From the NCBI RefSeq assembly GCF_000250675.2, contig NC_018681.1, forward strand, positions 6,200,001 to 6,264,000: 64,000 bases of DNA, read 5' to 3'. Below, in pieces: positions 17,158-25,732 of this stretch. Every line of letters begins with the position of its first letter. Positions within the stretch are counted from its first letter, which is position 1. A program made the position numbers and the translations under genes. The notes beneath the pieces were generated by a model. It was given only the letters and a program-made list of their open reading frames with translations, did not search any database and was not told where the DNA came from. The DNA comes from Nocardia brasiliensis ATCC 700358 (GTDB taxonomy: Bacteria; Actinomycetota; Actinomycetes; Mycobacteriales; Mycobacteriaceae).

Positions 17158-17907
17158 ATGACCGATCAAGAATTTCTTTCCCGCGTCGCCGCGCGCCTGG
17201 CCGCCCTGCCCGGTACCCAGGCGGTGACGCTCGGCGGCTCCCGCGCCCAGGGCACCCACACGCCCGAGAGCGACTGGGATCTGGCCATCTATTACCGAGG
17301 CACCTTCGACCCTGCCGCACTCCGTGAAATCGGTTGGGACGGTGAAGTATCCGAGCTGGGCGGCTGGGGCGGCGGCGTCTTCAACGGCGGCGGCTGGTTC
17401 ACCATCGAGGGCCGCAAGGTCGACGTGCACTATCGCGACCTGGACGTGGTCGAACACGAACTCGCCGAGGCCGAGCAGGGCCGATTCCATTGGGAGCCAC
17501 TGATGTTCCATCTGGCGGGCATTCCGAGCTATCTGCTGGTGGCCGAACTCGCCGTCAACGAGGTGTTGCACGGCACCCTCCCCCGGCCGGGCTACCCACC
17601 GGCACTGCGCACCGCCGCACCGCCGGTCTGGCGCAACCGGGCCGAGCTGACCCTGCGCTACGCCACGGACGCCTACGCCCGCCGGGGGCAGGTCACCGAG
17701 GTCGCCGGAGCCATCGCCATCGCCGCGATGGCCACGGCGCACGCGATCCTGGCGGCGCGCGGGGAATGGGTCGTCAACGAGAAGCGGTTGCTGGCGCGCG
17801 CGGGCCTGCGCGATATCGACGCGATCGTAGGGCGGTTGACACCCGACCCGGAGGCGTTGGCGCGGCAGCTCGCAGCGGTGCGGCACGTGCTTGCCACCGC
17901 GAGCTGA
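17158..17907 (+). CDS. Nucleotidyltransferase-domain protein (aminoglycoside NTase-like)
   Basis: This is a 249-residue protein with the polymerase-beta nucleotidyltransferase signature GGSRAQGTHTPESDWDL near residues 20-36; the S-D-W-D pair holds the metal-binding aspartates. A third acidic residue is likely in KVDVHYRD near residue 86. The C-terminal half is helical, as in kanamycin-nucleotidyltransferase-like proteins. It could modify a small molecule, an antibiotic or a protein; no substrate is evident. The ATG at 17158 has GAGGGAC upstream. It stands alone, divergent from the flavoprotein gene. Confidence 0.78.
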   Translation: MTDQEFLSRVAARLAALPGTQAVTLGGSRAQGTHTPESDWDLAIYYRGTFDPAALREIGWDGEVSELGGWGGGVFNGGGWFTIEGRKVDVHYRDLDVVEHELAEAEQGRFHWEPLMFHLAGIPSYLLVAELAVNEVLHGTLPRPGYPPALRTAAPPVWRNRAELTLRYATDAYARRGQVTEVAGAIAIAAMATAHAILAARGEWVVNEKRLLARAGLRDIDAIVGRLTPDPEALARQLAAVRHVLATAS

Positions 17908-18113
17908 CCCGCTACCTGCGACGACATGGTTTCGTCGCCGTCGCGTCACGGAGATGTTCCGCCAAGCGGCCTACCCGTTTGCCTGATCGTGGTTCGGCAC
18001 GTGCATCCTGTACTCGAACAGATTGAATCCTTTGGATTGCCCGACTGCCGACGAGACCAGTGTCACCGGATGCGGTTCGGCGGACCGTCCCGACGACAGT
18101 GAGAGCAGGACCG

Positions 18114-19154
18114 ATGCGGCCTGTGGTGATGGAAGGCGTCGCGGCACGGCGCGGCAGCGAATACGCGGTGTTGCTGCGCCGGGTGCGACAGGCCGGGCTG
18201 CTCGACCGGCGGCCGCGGTACTACGCGTGGAAAAGCGCGGTGACCGCCGCCGCCTTCGTGGGTGGCTGGCTGGTGTTCGTGCTGCTCGGCGATTCGTGGT
18301 GGCAGCTGGGCGTCGCGGCGTTCCTCGGAATGGTGTTCGCCCAGTTCGCTTTTCTCGGTCACGACGCCGGGCACAAGCAGATCTTCGCGAGCAGGCGCGC
18401 CAACTATCTGTACGGGTTGATCTTCGGCAACCTCGGGATCGGGGTGAGCATCGGCTGGTGGACCAGCAACCACAACCGCCATCACGCGCACCCGAACACC
18501 GAGGACGCCGACCCCGACATCATGGGGGTGCTGGCGCACTCCGGTGCGCGCGCCCGCGCCGAACGAAGTTGGCGGCGGCTGATTTTCCGATACCAGGCCT
18601 GGTTGTTCTTTCCGATGCTGCTGCTGGAGGGCGGCAGCCTGCATTTCGCGAGTGCCCGCGCGGCACTGCGCTGGCCGATCCCGAACCGACGCGCCGAAGG
18701 GGCACTGCTGGCGTTGCACGCCGTGGCCTATCTGGGCACGGTGTTCCTGATTCTCTCGCCGATCAAGGCGCTGGTGTTCATCGCCGTGCACCAGGGACTG
18801 TTCGGGCTCTACATGGGCTGCACCTTCGCGCCGAATCACAAAGGCATGGCGGTACTTTCGGCCGGAGACCGTACCGACTTCCTGCGCAAGCAGGTGCTCA
18901 CCTCCCGTAACGTCCGCGGTGGCGTCGTCATCGATGCGGCACTGGGCGGCTTGAACTATCAGATCGAACACCACCTGTTCCCCTCGATGCCGCGAGCCAA
19001 CCTGCGCCGCGCCCAGCCCATGGTCGCCGAGTTCTGCGCCGAGATCGGCGTACCGTACTGCGAGACCAGCCTGCTCCGCTCCTATGCCGAGGCGCTGCGC
19101 CACCTCGACGCCGTCGGCAAGCACACCAGGACGCGCACGGAATCCGCTGCCTGA
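18114..19154 (+). CDS. Membrane fatty acid desaturase
   Basis: This is a 347-residue integral-membrane di-iron desaturase. The three histidine boxes are GHDAGHKQ near residue 82, NHNRHHAHPN near residue 118 and NYQIEHHLFP near residue 285. Hydrophobic segments flank the boxes in the usual two-pair arrangement. It probably desaturates acyl-CoA or lipid acyl chains. The third box, with glutamine before the HH pair, is typical of the front-end/delta-type group. The ATG at 18114 has GCAGGA immediately upstream; in-frame GTG (18060) and ATG (18129) are alternatives. It is preceded by about 200 bases without a gene. Confidence 0.87.
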   Translation: MRPVVMEGVAARRGSEYAVLLRRVRQAGLLDRRPRYYAWKSAVTAAAFVGGWLVFVLLGDSWWQLGVAAFLGMVFAQFAFLGHDAGHKQIFASRRANYLYGLIFGNLGIGVSIGWWTSNHNRHHAHPNTEDADPDIMGVLAHSGARARAERSWRRLIFRYQAWLFFPMLLLEGGSLHFASARAALRWPIPNRRAEGALLALHAVAYLGTVFLILSPIKALVFIAVHQGLFGLYMGCTFAPNHKGMAVLSAGDRTDFLRKQVLTSRNVRGGVVIDAALGGLNYQIEHHLFPSMPRANLRRAQPMVAEFCAEIGVPYCETSLLRSYAEALRHLDAVGKHTRTRTESAA

Positions 19155-19276
19155 CACCGGCTGTCGGGCGATCGACGGACATACACGGCACCCCGGGCGC
19201 TGCGAAACTCATCGAGAGAGCTGTGGCGCCGCGCAACCCCGGCCGCCACGGCAACACTGCGGTAGGTGAGGTTCCG

Positions 19277-20275
19277 ATGGGATTCTTCGGTCGAAAGTCC
19301 GAGCTGCGCACTGGTTTCGAGCACGAGTACGTCCCGCTGCCCGACCCCGGCCTGCCCGACGGAGAGACCCGGCAGGTGCTGTATCGGGCGCTGCGCGAGA
19401 TCGGCTTGGCCAACATCGTCTTCGGACCCGGCGACGTGCGGGATTGCTTTCACGCGTTGACGTCCGTCGCACCGGTCTTCCGGACCACCGTCTCCGACAA
19501 CCGGATGCTCGGCCGCTTCCCCGGCGAGCCGGACGTCTTCTGGTACGCGCTGCAGGGGTCGGCGGGCGCCGCGATCGTGATGTCCTTCGGGCCGGAAAGC
19601 GAGGACAGCTTCCGGCAGGTGCAGATCGACGGCCCGCTGAGCCGAACCGCGCTGCAAGCCCCGTTCGAATGGGGCACCGTGATGGGTCTCGGTGCCTCGG
19701 TGCCGGTCGGCTTCGCGCGGATCTTCGCCGACGCCACCCTGCAACCATTGTCGGCGCTGCCGGGTCTGGAGCGCTTCCGCCAATCGGACGAAAACGGTTC
19801 CGGCGCAGGGTCTCCCGCCGACGAACCGACCATCACGCTGCCGCCACCGCCACCCGAGCTGCCGATCCAGATCGGGTATCGCCTGCTCGCCACCGCGCCG
19901 CAGAGCGTCCTGGTGTACTCCGCGGCCGCACTGAGCGAGACCTTCACCGGGGTGTACTCGGCCGCACCGGTTTTCGGCGCGACGTCGCTCGCGTTCGAGG
20001 ACGGCTGGGTCGGCGCGTTGCCCGCGCCGTCGGTGCAGTGGTTCGGCGTGGACGGACCCGCCGGGTCCGCCGTCGTGGTAACCGCTGCCACGAGTGCCGA
20101 TTTCGCCTTCCTGAGCACCGAGGTCATGCCGCAGGTCGGCAGTCTGCCGTCGGCGTTCACCTGCGGTATCGCCGACCGGGCCGTCGTGCCGCAGTCCTTC
20201 GCCCGGCTGTTCACCAGGTCGGACCAGCGCCCGATCTGGGAGCTGCCGGGGATGGGGCATCTGCGTCAGTCCTGA
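19277..20275 (+). CDS. Uncharacterised 332-residue protein
   Basis: I do not recognise this family. The protein has no signal peptide or membrane segment. It consists of two similar-sized alpha/beta parts joined by a proline-rich, low-complexity linker near residues 170-195 (SGAGSPADEP then PPPPPELP). Both halves contain a V-F-x-x-x-x-V region, and the second ends in PIWELPGMGHLRQS. The ATG at 19277 has GGTGAGG upstream and codon use matches its neighbours, so it is a real gene. It lies 122 bases after the desaturase and 136 bases before an SDR gene. A function cannot be proposed. Confidence 0.7.
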   Translation: MGFFGRKSELRTGFEHEYVPLPDPGLPDGETRQVLYRALREIGLANIVFGPGDVRDCFHALTSVAPVFRTTVSDNRMLGRFPGEPDVFWYALQGSAGAAIVMSFGPESEDSFRQVQIDGPLSRTALQAPFEWGTVMGLGASVPVGFARIFADATLQPLSALPGLERFRQSDENGSGAGSPADEPTITLPPPPPELPIQIGYRLLATAPQSVLVYSAAALSETFTGVYSAAPVFGATSLAFEDGWVGALPAPSVQWFGVDGPAGSAVVVTAATSADFAFLSTEVMPQVGSLPSAFTCGIADRAVVPQSFARLFTRSDQRPIWELPGMGHLRQS

Positions 20276-20411
20276 GCGGATCTCCTTGGCCCGGTGCGTT
20301 TCCAGTACCCATATCGGGCGACTTCGGCGAACCACCGGCGTAGCGCGACCGGCGGCTGATGCGCGTCCAGTAGGGTCTGCGCGGTCAACGTACCGGACAG
20401 TGGAGGACGAC

Positions 20412-21434
20412 ATGAGTGAGCTCGTTCTGGTTACCGGCGGAACCGGCTATATCGCGGGGTGGTGCATCGTGTCGCTGCTCGAACGCGGCTACGACGTACG
20501 CACCACCGTGCGCAGCCCCGACCGGGAACCGGCGGTGGTCCAAGCCGTCTCCACGGCCGTCGATCCCGCGGGCCGATTGAGTTTCGCCACCGCCGACCTG
20601 ATGTCCGACGACGGCTGGGCGGACGCGGTCCGCGACGTCGACTATGTGCTGCATGTCGCCTCCCCGCTCGGCGTCAATGCCGCCGAGGATCCCGAAGCGC
20701 TGATCGCCACCGCCCGCGACGGCGCACTGCGCGTCCTGCGCGCCGCGACCGCGGCCGGGGTGCGGCGCGTGGTCATGACGTCGGCGGCGAACGCGGCGAG
20801 CCCGTCGTCCTACGCCAGTGAAGGCATCACCGACGAGACGCTGTGGACCGATCCCGACGATCCGACGCTCATCCCCTACCGGCGCTCGAAAACCCTTGCC
20901 GAGCGGGCAGCCTGGGATTTCATGGCGACCTACGACGGACCCACCGAGCTCACCACGGTGCTGCCGGGCGCGGTCTTCGGCCCGATCCTGAGCACCGGCA
21001 CCACGGGTTCGGTCGATATCGTCGCGCGCATGGTGTCCGGCAAAATGCCCGGCGTGCCGCGCATCGGACTCGAGATCGTGGACGTGCGCGATCTCGCCGA
21101 CATCCACCTCAAGGCGATGACCGCGCCCGCCGCCGCGGGCGAACGTTTCCTCGCCACCGGCGAATTCACCTGGATGCGCGATATGGCCCGCACCCTGCAG
21201 AACGGTCTCGGCGCGCGCGGCAAACAGGTATCCACCCGCCAGCTCCCGGATTTCGCGGTCAAGCTCGCCGCCCGCTTCAGCGACGCACCGCTCGGCGAGA
21301 TCACCCCGGCCCTCGGCCGGCGCAACCGGCACAGCACCGACAAGGCCAAACGCCTGCTCGACTGGCAACCCCGGCCCGCCGAGCAAACCGTCCTGGACTG
21401 CGCCAACAGCCTGATCGCGCACCGCGTCGGCTGA
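20412..21434 (+). CDS. NAD-dependent epimerase/aldehyde reductase-type extended SDR
   Basis: This is a 340-residue extended SDR with the nucleotide motif VTGGTGYIAGW at residue 7, an MTSAANAAS region and the catalytic Y-R-R-S-K near residue 157. The layout resembles dihydroflavonol-4-reductase-like/aldehyde reductase proteins of actinobacteria, which reduce aldehydes or ketones with NADPH. The ATG at 20412 has GGAGG five bases upstream. It is followed by a strong hairpin, and the next gene is convergent, so it appears to be transcribed alone. Confidence 0.85.
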   Translation: MSELVLVTGGTGYIAGWCIVSLLERGYDVRTTVRSPDREPAVVQAVSTAVDPAGRLSFATADLMSDDGWADAVRDVDYVLHVASPLGVNAAEDPEALIATARDGALRVLRAATAAGVRRVVMTSAANAASPSSYASEGITDETLWTDPDDPTLIPYRRSKTLAERAAWDFMATYDGPTELTTVLPGAVFGPILSTGTTGSVDIVARMVSGKMPGVPRIGLEIVDVRDLADIHLKAMTAPAAAGERFLATGEFTWMRDMARTLQNGLGARGKQVSTRQLPDFAVKLAARFSDAPLGEITPALGRRNRHSTDKAKRLLDWQPRPAEQTVLDCANSLIAHRVG

Positions 21435-21440
21435 GTGCCG

Positions 21441-21472
21441 TCGGCCCACACCAGCGCGACGGTGTGGGCCGA
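21441..21472. terminator. Hairpin with 12-bp stem between convergent genes
   Basis: A perfect 12-bp stem (TCGGCCCACACC / GGTGTGGGCCGA) with an 8-base loop sits between the SDR and the convergent S1/P1 nuclease gene. It has no T tract, as is common in high-GC actinobacteria, and may serve both directions. Confidence 0.65.
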
Positions 21473-21518
21473 ATACAGCTCGGGCGCAGCCGGACTCACG
21501 GCCCGAGCGGTCCGGAAC

Positions 21519-22364
21519 TCAGGACTGCGAAGACCCCGAACCGAGCAGGTTCGGTGCGCCGAGCACCGTGTTCAGCAACTGCCCGAGCCGCTCCCCCGCG
21601 AGCCGCAACCGGTTCTCGGCCACCGGCAGGAACTGCTGGGTGTACTCGTCACCGATGGTGGACGAGGCCGGATAGAAACCGGGCGTGTCCACCACCCGGC
21701 AGCTGTCCTCGGCCCACTGCACCGGATCGCTGTCCGGCTGCGCGGGCGGCAAGGCGGGCGCGGGCAGCGCGAGCAGCCGCCGCAGTTCCTCGGCGTCGCT
21801 CGCGTGCCGGGTGTCGAGCAACCGGCCGTCCCACACCGAATGCAGGTTGGTGGCCTTGCCGAGGTAGGTGACCCGGAACTCGTTGCCGCCGCGGTCGCGG
21901 GCGTACCCGGCGTGCAGCGGCTGGTGGATGTCGCCGACGAAATGCACGACGAACTTCAGCGCCTGCGCGCGCTCGGCGTCCGCGCGCGAGCGGTCGGCCA
22001 GGATCTTCGTCTGCGCGCGCAACGCGTCGACCACGTTGTCGCCGTTGTTCCCGTTCACCGCCGCGTCGTAGACGCAGCCGTTCTCCCCGATGTTCACGTA
22101 ATGCCACGGCGCGGAACGCTTCCCGAGGTCCGGATCGTCCCGGCGCACCTCGTCGGCCCAGTTCGCCACTCCCGCCAGCGTCGGATTCGCCTCGCCGGCC
22201 AGCAGCCGCGAGACCTGATCCCGGGCGGCCGGGTCGAGCCGGAGGTCGGCGATCGCGCCGACCGTGTTGTGCCCCTGCACGCCCCACGCATTCGCGGGCG
22301 GCGCCACGGCGAACAGGATGGCACCGAGCGCACACACGCCCGCTAGAGCTGTTCTACCTCGCAT
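21519..22364 (-). CDS. Secreted S1/P1-type nuclease
   Basis: This is a 281-residue exported zinc-dependent nuclease of the S1/P1 family. A signal peptide ends at NA, just before the tryptophan that begins the mature enzyme (WGVQGHNTVG). That tryptophan and the histidine in the next motif are zinc ligands in the family. Further ligands are in the PWHYVN segment, VHFVGDIHQPLH and DRGGNEF. It would degrade single-stranded DNA/RNA or remove 3'-phosphates outside the cell. The ATG at 22364 has AAAGGA upstream. It is divergent from the acetyltransferase gene and convergent with the SDR gene. Confidence 0.9.
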   Translation of the reverse strand: MRGRTALAGVCALGAILFAVAPPANAWGVQGHNTVGAIADLRLDPAARDQVSRLLAGEANPTLAGVANWADEVRRDDPDLGKRSAPWHYVNIGENGCVYDAAVNGNNGDNVVDALRAQTKILADRSRADAERAQALKFVVHFVGDIHQPLHAGYARDRGGNEFRVTYLGKATNLHSVWDGRLLDTRHASDAEELRRLLALPAPALPPAQPDSDPVQWAEDSCRVVDTPGFYPASSTIGDEYTQQFLPVAENRLRLAGERLGQLLNTVLGAPNLLGSGSSQS

Positions 22365-22536
22365 CGAGAAGAATCCTTTCGACCAGCGTCCGATGGCCCC
22401 GACCGTGCACGATCCCTACCGCTCAGAGTCTCCGCGACAATTTCCATCCAGAACTGAACACCGGATAAACAGTGTGCGACAACCCCGCCGCCCACCATGC
22501 CCGAATTGTCGGTGCCCACTGGCACACTCGGCGTTC

Positions 22537-23013
22537 ATGGGCGAAACGATTCGGCTGCGCGAGGTCACCCCGGCAGATCTCGACTTGTTCTTCGAATACG
22601 AGCAGGACCCCGAGGCTCTGCTCCGCTCGCACTTCACCCCGCGCGACCGTGCCGCGTTCATGACGCACTGGGCGACCACCGTGCTCGGCGACCCCACCGT
22701 TTTCGTCCGCACCGTCACCGTCGACGGCGAAACCGCAGGCAACATCGTGTCCTGGTGGCGCGAAGACCGTCGCTTCCTCGGCTACTGGCTGGCCCGGAAA
22801 TACTGGGGCCGCGGCGTCGCCACCCAGGCCCTCACCTTGTTCCTCACCCGCGAAACCACCCGCCCCGTCTGGGCCGACCCGCACACCGCCAACACCGCCT
22901 CGATCCGCCTCCTGGAAAACCACGGCTTCCGCCGCACCGGATCGGACTGGAACGGCCCAGACGAATACGCCGTCCTGGTCCTCGCCTCACCCGAACCCCG
23001 ACAACTCCCGTGA
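22537..23013 (+). CDS. GNAT-family N-acetyltransferase
   Basis: This is a 158-residue acetyltransferase of the RimJ-like GNAT group. The N-terminus, ETIRLREVTPADLDLFFEY, is typical; the acetyl-CoA pyrophosphate loop is RKYWGRGVATQAL near residue 90, followed by NTASIRLLENHGF. The acceptor, protein or small molecule, is unknown. The ATG at 22537 begins the family domain; longer in-frame starts would add unrelated sequence. No clear Shine-Dalgarno is present, so a short or absent leader is possible. The stop is 31 bases from the convergent MFS gene. Confidence 0.83.
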   Translation: MGETIRLREVTPADLDLFFEYEQDPEALLRSHFTPRDRAAFMTHWATTVLGDPTVFVRTVTVDGETAGNIVSWWREDRRFLGYWLARKYWGRGVATQALTLFLTRETTRPVWADPHTANTASIRLLENHGFRRTGSDWNGPDEYAVLVLASPEPRQLP

Positions 23014-23044
23014 CACCCGCCGAACGATCCACCGGGCGGAGTGC

Positions 23045-24565
23045 TCACCGCGCGTCGGACCGCGGGTGCGCGCGTCGGGACAGCAGCGACTCCAGGACGA
23101 CGAGCGCGCCGAGGACGAGGACGGACACGCCGATTGTTCGTAAGCCGAGGTCGGCGCTCGAGACGAAGGCCGCTACGACGTCGCCGGATCGCTCAGGTGG
23201 GGTGACGGACAGCGCCTGGGCTACGGTGTGCGGGTTGTGCCCGGCGCGGATGTCCGGCGGGAGCGCGGCGGCGAATCGGGCGGTGAGCACGGTGCCGATC
23301 ACGGCGACGCCGAGCGCACTGCCGAATTCGCGGGTGGTGGCCTGCAATCCGGCGCCCACTCCCGCCTGGGCGTGCGGTAGCGAACCCGAGATCGCGCCGG
23401 ACAGCGTGGGCAGGGCAAGCGTCAATCCGACGCCCATCACCACCAGCCACGCGGCGTAGCCGAAGTACGGCGTCTGCGCGCCGCTGGTGGACAATCCGAG
23501 CAGACCGCCGCCGACGAGCACGAACGCGAGCGCGACGGTGGCGTCGAGGCCGATGCGCGACACGACCCGGCCGGCGTAGCGCGCCCCGAAGAGCATCGGG
23601 ATGGTGAGCGGCAGGATTCCCAGTCCGGTGAGCAGCACGCTGAATCCCTTGCCGTACTGCAGGAACGAGGCGTTGACGTAGAACAGCGCGAACATGCCGA
23701 AGAAGACGGTGGTCATGCCGAGGCAGGCGCTGCGCAGGCGCGGCAGGCGGAACAACCGCGGATCGAGCAGGGGGTGTTCGACTTTCAGCTCTACCACCGT
23801 CCACACCGCGAAAAGAACTGCCGCGCAGACGAACCCCGCGATGACACGGCCACTCCCCCAGCCCGCCTCGGGCCCTTCGACGATGCCGAGCAACAGCGCG
23901 ACCGACGCGCCGACCAGCAAAAGCGTGCCGAGCGGGTCGATCCGGCGGTCGTGCCGCGGCGAAACGGGCGCCACCTTGGCCGCGAGCCCGAGCAGCAGCA
24001 GGGTGACGGGCACGGCCGCGAGGAACAGCCAGCGCCACGATCCGCCCGAAAGGATCGCTCCGCCACCGACATTGCCGATGACACCGCCCAGTCCCGACAT
24101 CGACGCCCAGGTCGCGATCGTCGCGGGTTTGCGGTCGGCGGGGACGGCGTGTAACAGGATGGCGAGGGTGTTGGGCAGCACGGCGGCGGCGCCGACGCCG
24201 GTGATCGCCCGCCCGACGAGCAGGATCACCACACTGGGCGCGACGGCCGAGAGCAGCGCGCCCGCCGCGAACAACCCGAGGCCGGCGAGCAGTACGCCCT
24301 TGCGCCCGAACCGATCTCCGGCGGCCCCGCCGGGAATGACCAAGCAGGCGAAGAAGATCACGTACATGTCGACGATCCAGATGAGCGCCGAGGCGGACGG
24401 GTGCAGCTCGCCCGCGGCGAGCATCGGGACGGCGAGATTGGTCGCGGCGATCATCCCGACGACGAGCGCCACACAGGCGCACATGACGGCGAGCAAGCCG
24501 CGCCGCGCGTTGGGTTGCGCGCGGGCAGCCGGGGCACGATCACGGAGCACAACATTCGATGACAT
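23045..24565 (-). CDS. DHA2-type MFS multidrug efflux transporter
   Basis: This is a 506-residue major facilitator with about 14 hydrophobic helices. It has the loop motif GDRFGRKGVLLAG between helices 2 and 3, and the drug/proton antiporter motif around GRAITGVGAAAVLPNTLA. It probably exports drugs or toxic metabolites. The ATG at 24565 gives the family N-terminus; GTG/ATG further upstream would overlap the promoter region. It is divergent from a LysR gene across only 75 bp, with dyads between, so it is likely under that regulator. Confidence 0.88.
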   Translation of the reverse strand: MSSNVVLRDRAPAARAQPNARRGLLAVMCACVALVVGMIAATNLAVPMLAAGELHPSASALIWIVDMYVIFFACLVIPGGAAGDRFGRKGVLLAGLGLFAAGALLSAVAPSVVILLVGRAITGVGAAAVLPNTLAILLHAVPADRKPATIATWASMSGLGGVIGNVGGGAILSGGSWRWLFLAAVPVTLLLLGLAAKVAPVSPRHDRRIDPLGTLLLVGASVALLLGIVEGPEAGWGSGRVIAGFVCAAVLFAVWTVVELKVEHPLLDPRLFRLPRLRSACLGMTTVFFGMFALFYVNASFLQYGKGFSVLLTGLGILPLTIPMLFGARYAGRVVSRIGLDATVALAFVLVGGGLLGLSTSGAQTPYFGYAAWLVVMGVGLTLALPTLSGAISGSLPHAQAGVGAGLQATTREFGSALGVAVIGTVLTARFAAALPPDIRAGHNPHTVAQALSVTPPERSGDVVAAFVSSADLGLRTIGVSVLVLGALVVLESLLSRRAHPRSDAR

Positions 24566-24579
24566 AGCCAGAACGCTAG

Positions 24580-24598
24580 ATACGCAGGCAGTATGCGT
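24580..24598. promoter_or_regulatory. Overlapping dyads ATAC-N7-GTAT and ACGCA-N7-TGCGT, candidate LysR site
   Basis: Two overlapping inverted repeats lie between the divergent MFS and LysR genes. The first has the T-N11-A geometry of LysR-type sites (24580-24594), and the second spans 24582-24598. Position strongly suggests binding of the adjacent LysR protein. Confidence 0.5.
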
Positions 24599-24640
24599 GC
24601 CACGCAACCTCGGCAACAACTACTTGCCTACGATGCAACT

Positions 24641-25549
24641 ATGCCTCAGCAGCTCGACCTCAATCTCCTGCGCGTGTTCGACGCGCTGCTGCAGGACGGC
24701 AGCGTCACCGCCGCCGCCGAACGCCTGCACCTGTCCATTCCGGCGACCAGCCGGGCGCTGGGCCGGCTGCGCCGGGCAATGCAGGACCCCATCCTGGTGC
24801 GGGCCGGGCGCGGACTGGCGCCGACCCCGTTCGCGCTGCGCACCGCGCCGCGGGTGCGTTCGCTGCTCGACGAGGCGGCCGCGTTGATCAGCGCCGACCG
24901 CGAGATCACGATCGCGGAACTGGAGCGCACCTTCACGATTCGGATCAACGACGGCGTGGCCGCGACGCTGGCGACGGCAGCCGTCGAGGCCACCTCGGCG
25001 GTGGCGCCCGGCGTGGTGCTGCGTTTCGTCGCGGAGGGTAGCGAGAGCGCCGAGGCGCTGCGCGACGGCTCGGTCGATCTGGACATCGGCGCGAGCGAGG
25101 TCGCGGCGCCCGATATCCGGTCCGCCGTGCTGTATCGCGAACGGGTGGTCGGCATCGTCCGCGCCGACAGCCCGCTCGGCCGGGACGGCGCGCCGACTTT
25201 GCCACAGCTCTGCGACTATCCGCACGTTTCCGCGTCGCGCCGAGGCCGTCAGCGCGGCCCGCTCGACGACGCGCTCGCCGCGGCCGGCCTGCAACGCCAT
25301 GTGGCCGCCGTCGTGCCGACCTCCGCGGTGGCCGCGTTGCTGGTCTCGACGAGTCACTACGTCGGCCTGGTCCCCCAGCGCCTCGCCGAGGAGCACGGTT
25401 CCGCCCTCGGCCTGCGCTGGTTCCCGATCCCCGCCGACCTCCCGGACGTCGAGGTGCGCCTGCTGTGGCATGCCCGCCTCGACGCCGACCCGGCCCAGCG
25501 CTGGTTGCGCGACACGATCCGCGCCGCCCTCCGCGACGACGCGGGATAA
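24641..25549 (+). CDS. LysR-family transcriptional regulator
   Basis: This is a 302-residue LysR-type regulator. The winged HTH occupies residues 5-65 (LDLNLLRVFDALLQDGSVTA, then SIPATSRALGRLR), followed by a substrate-binding domain of periplasmic-binding-protein fold with the turn RYERVVGIVRADSP-like YRERVVGIV. It resembles the NodD/PcpR-like group that begins with L-D-L-N-LL. The ATG at 24641 is the first that fits the HTH start. It is divergent from the MFS transporter and probably activates or represses it in response to an unknown ligand. Confidence 0.88.
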   Translation: MPQQLDLNLLRVFDALLQDGSVTAAAERLHLSIPATSRALGRLRRAMQDPILVRAGRGLAPTPFALRTAPRVRSLLDEAAALISADREITIAELERTFTIRINDGVAATLATAAVEATSAVAPGVVLRFVAEGSESAEALRDGSVDLDIGASEVAAPDIRSAVLYRERVVGIVRADSPLGRDGAPTLPQLCDYPHVSASRRGRQRGPLDDALAAAGLQRHVAAVVPTSAVAALLVSTSHYVGLVPQRLAEEHGSALGLRWFPIPADLPDVEVRLLWHARLDADPAQRWLRDTIRAALRDDAG

Positions 25550-25732
25550 TCACCTGCGCGCCTTACCTTCCCGGCGGTGCGGTCCGACGCCGCACCACCG
25601 CAGCCGCGACCGGGACTCGAAACCCGCACTGCCCCAGGCTGTGCAGGCCCCCGCCGCCGCGTTCGGCGATCGTCACAGTATCTGTCCACAGTCCTGCGCC
25701 CGCCTGCTGAAACAACCTGCTCAGCAACACTT

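Noticed and set aside
25590..25680. tRNA-like T-arm (TTTCGAGTCCCG) on the minus strand in the gap before the MocR gene
   Set aside because: The five-base T stem does not pair and no anticodon or acceptor stem could be built around it.
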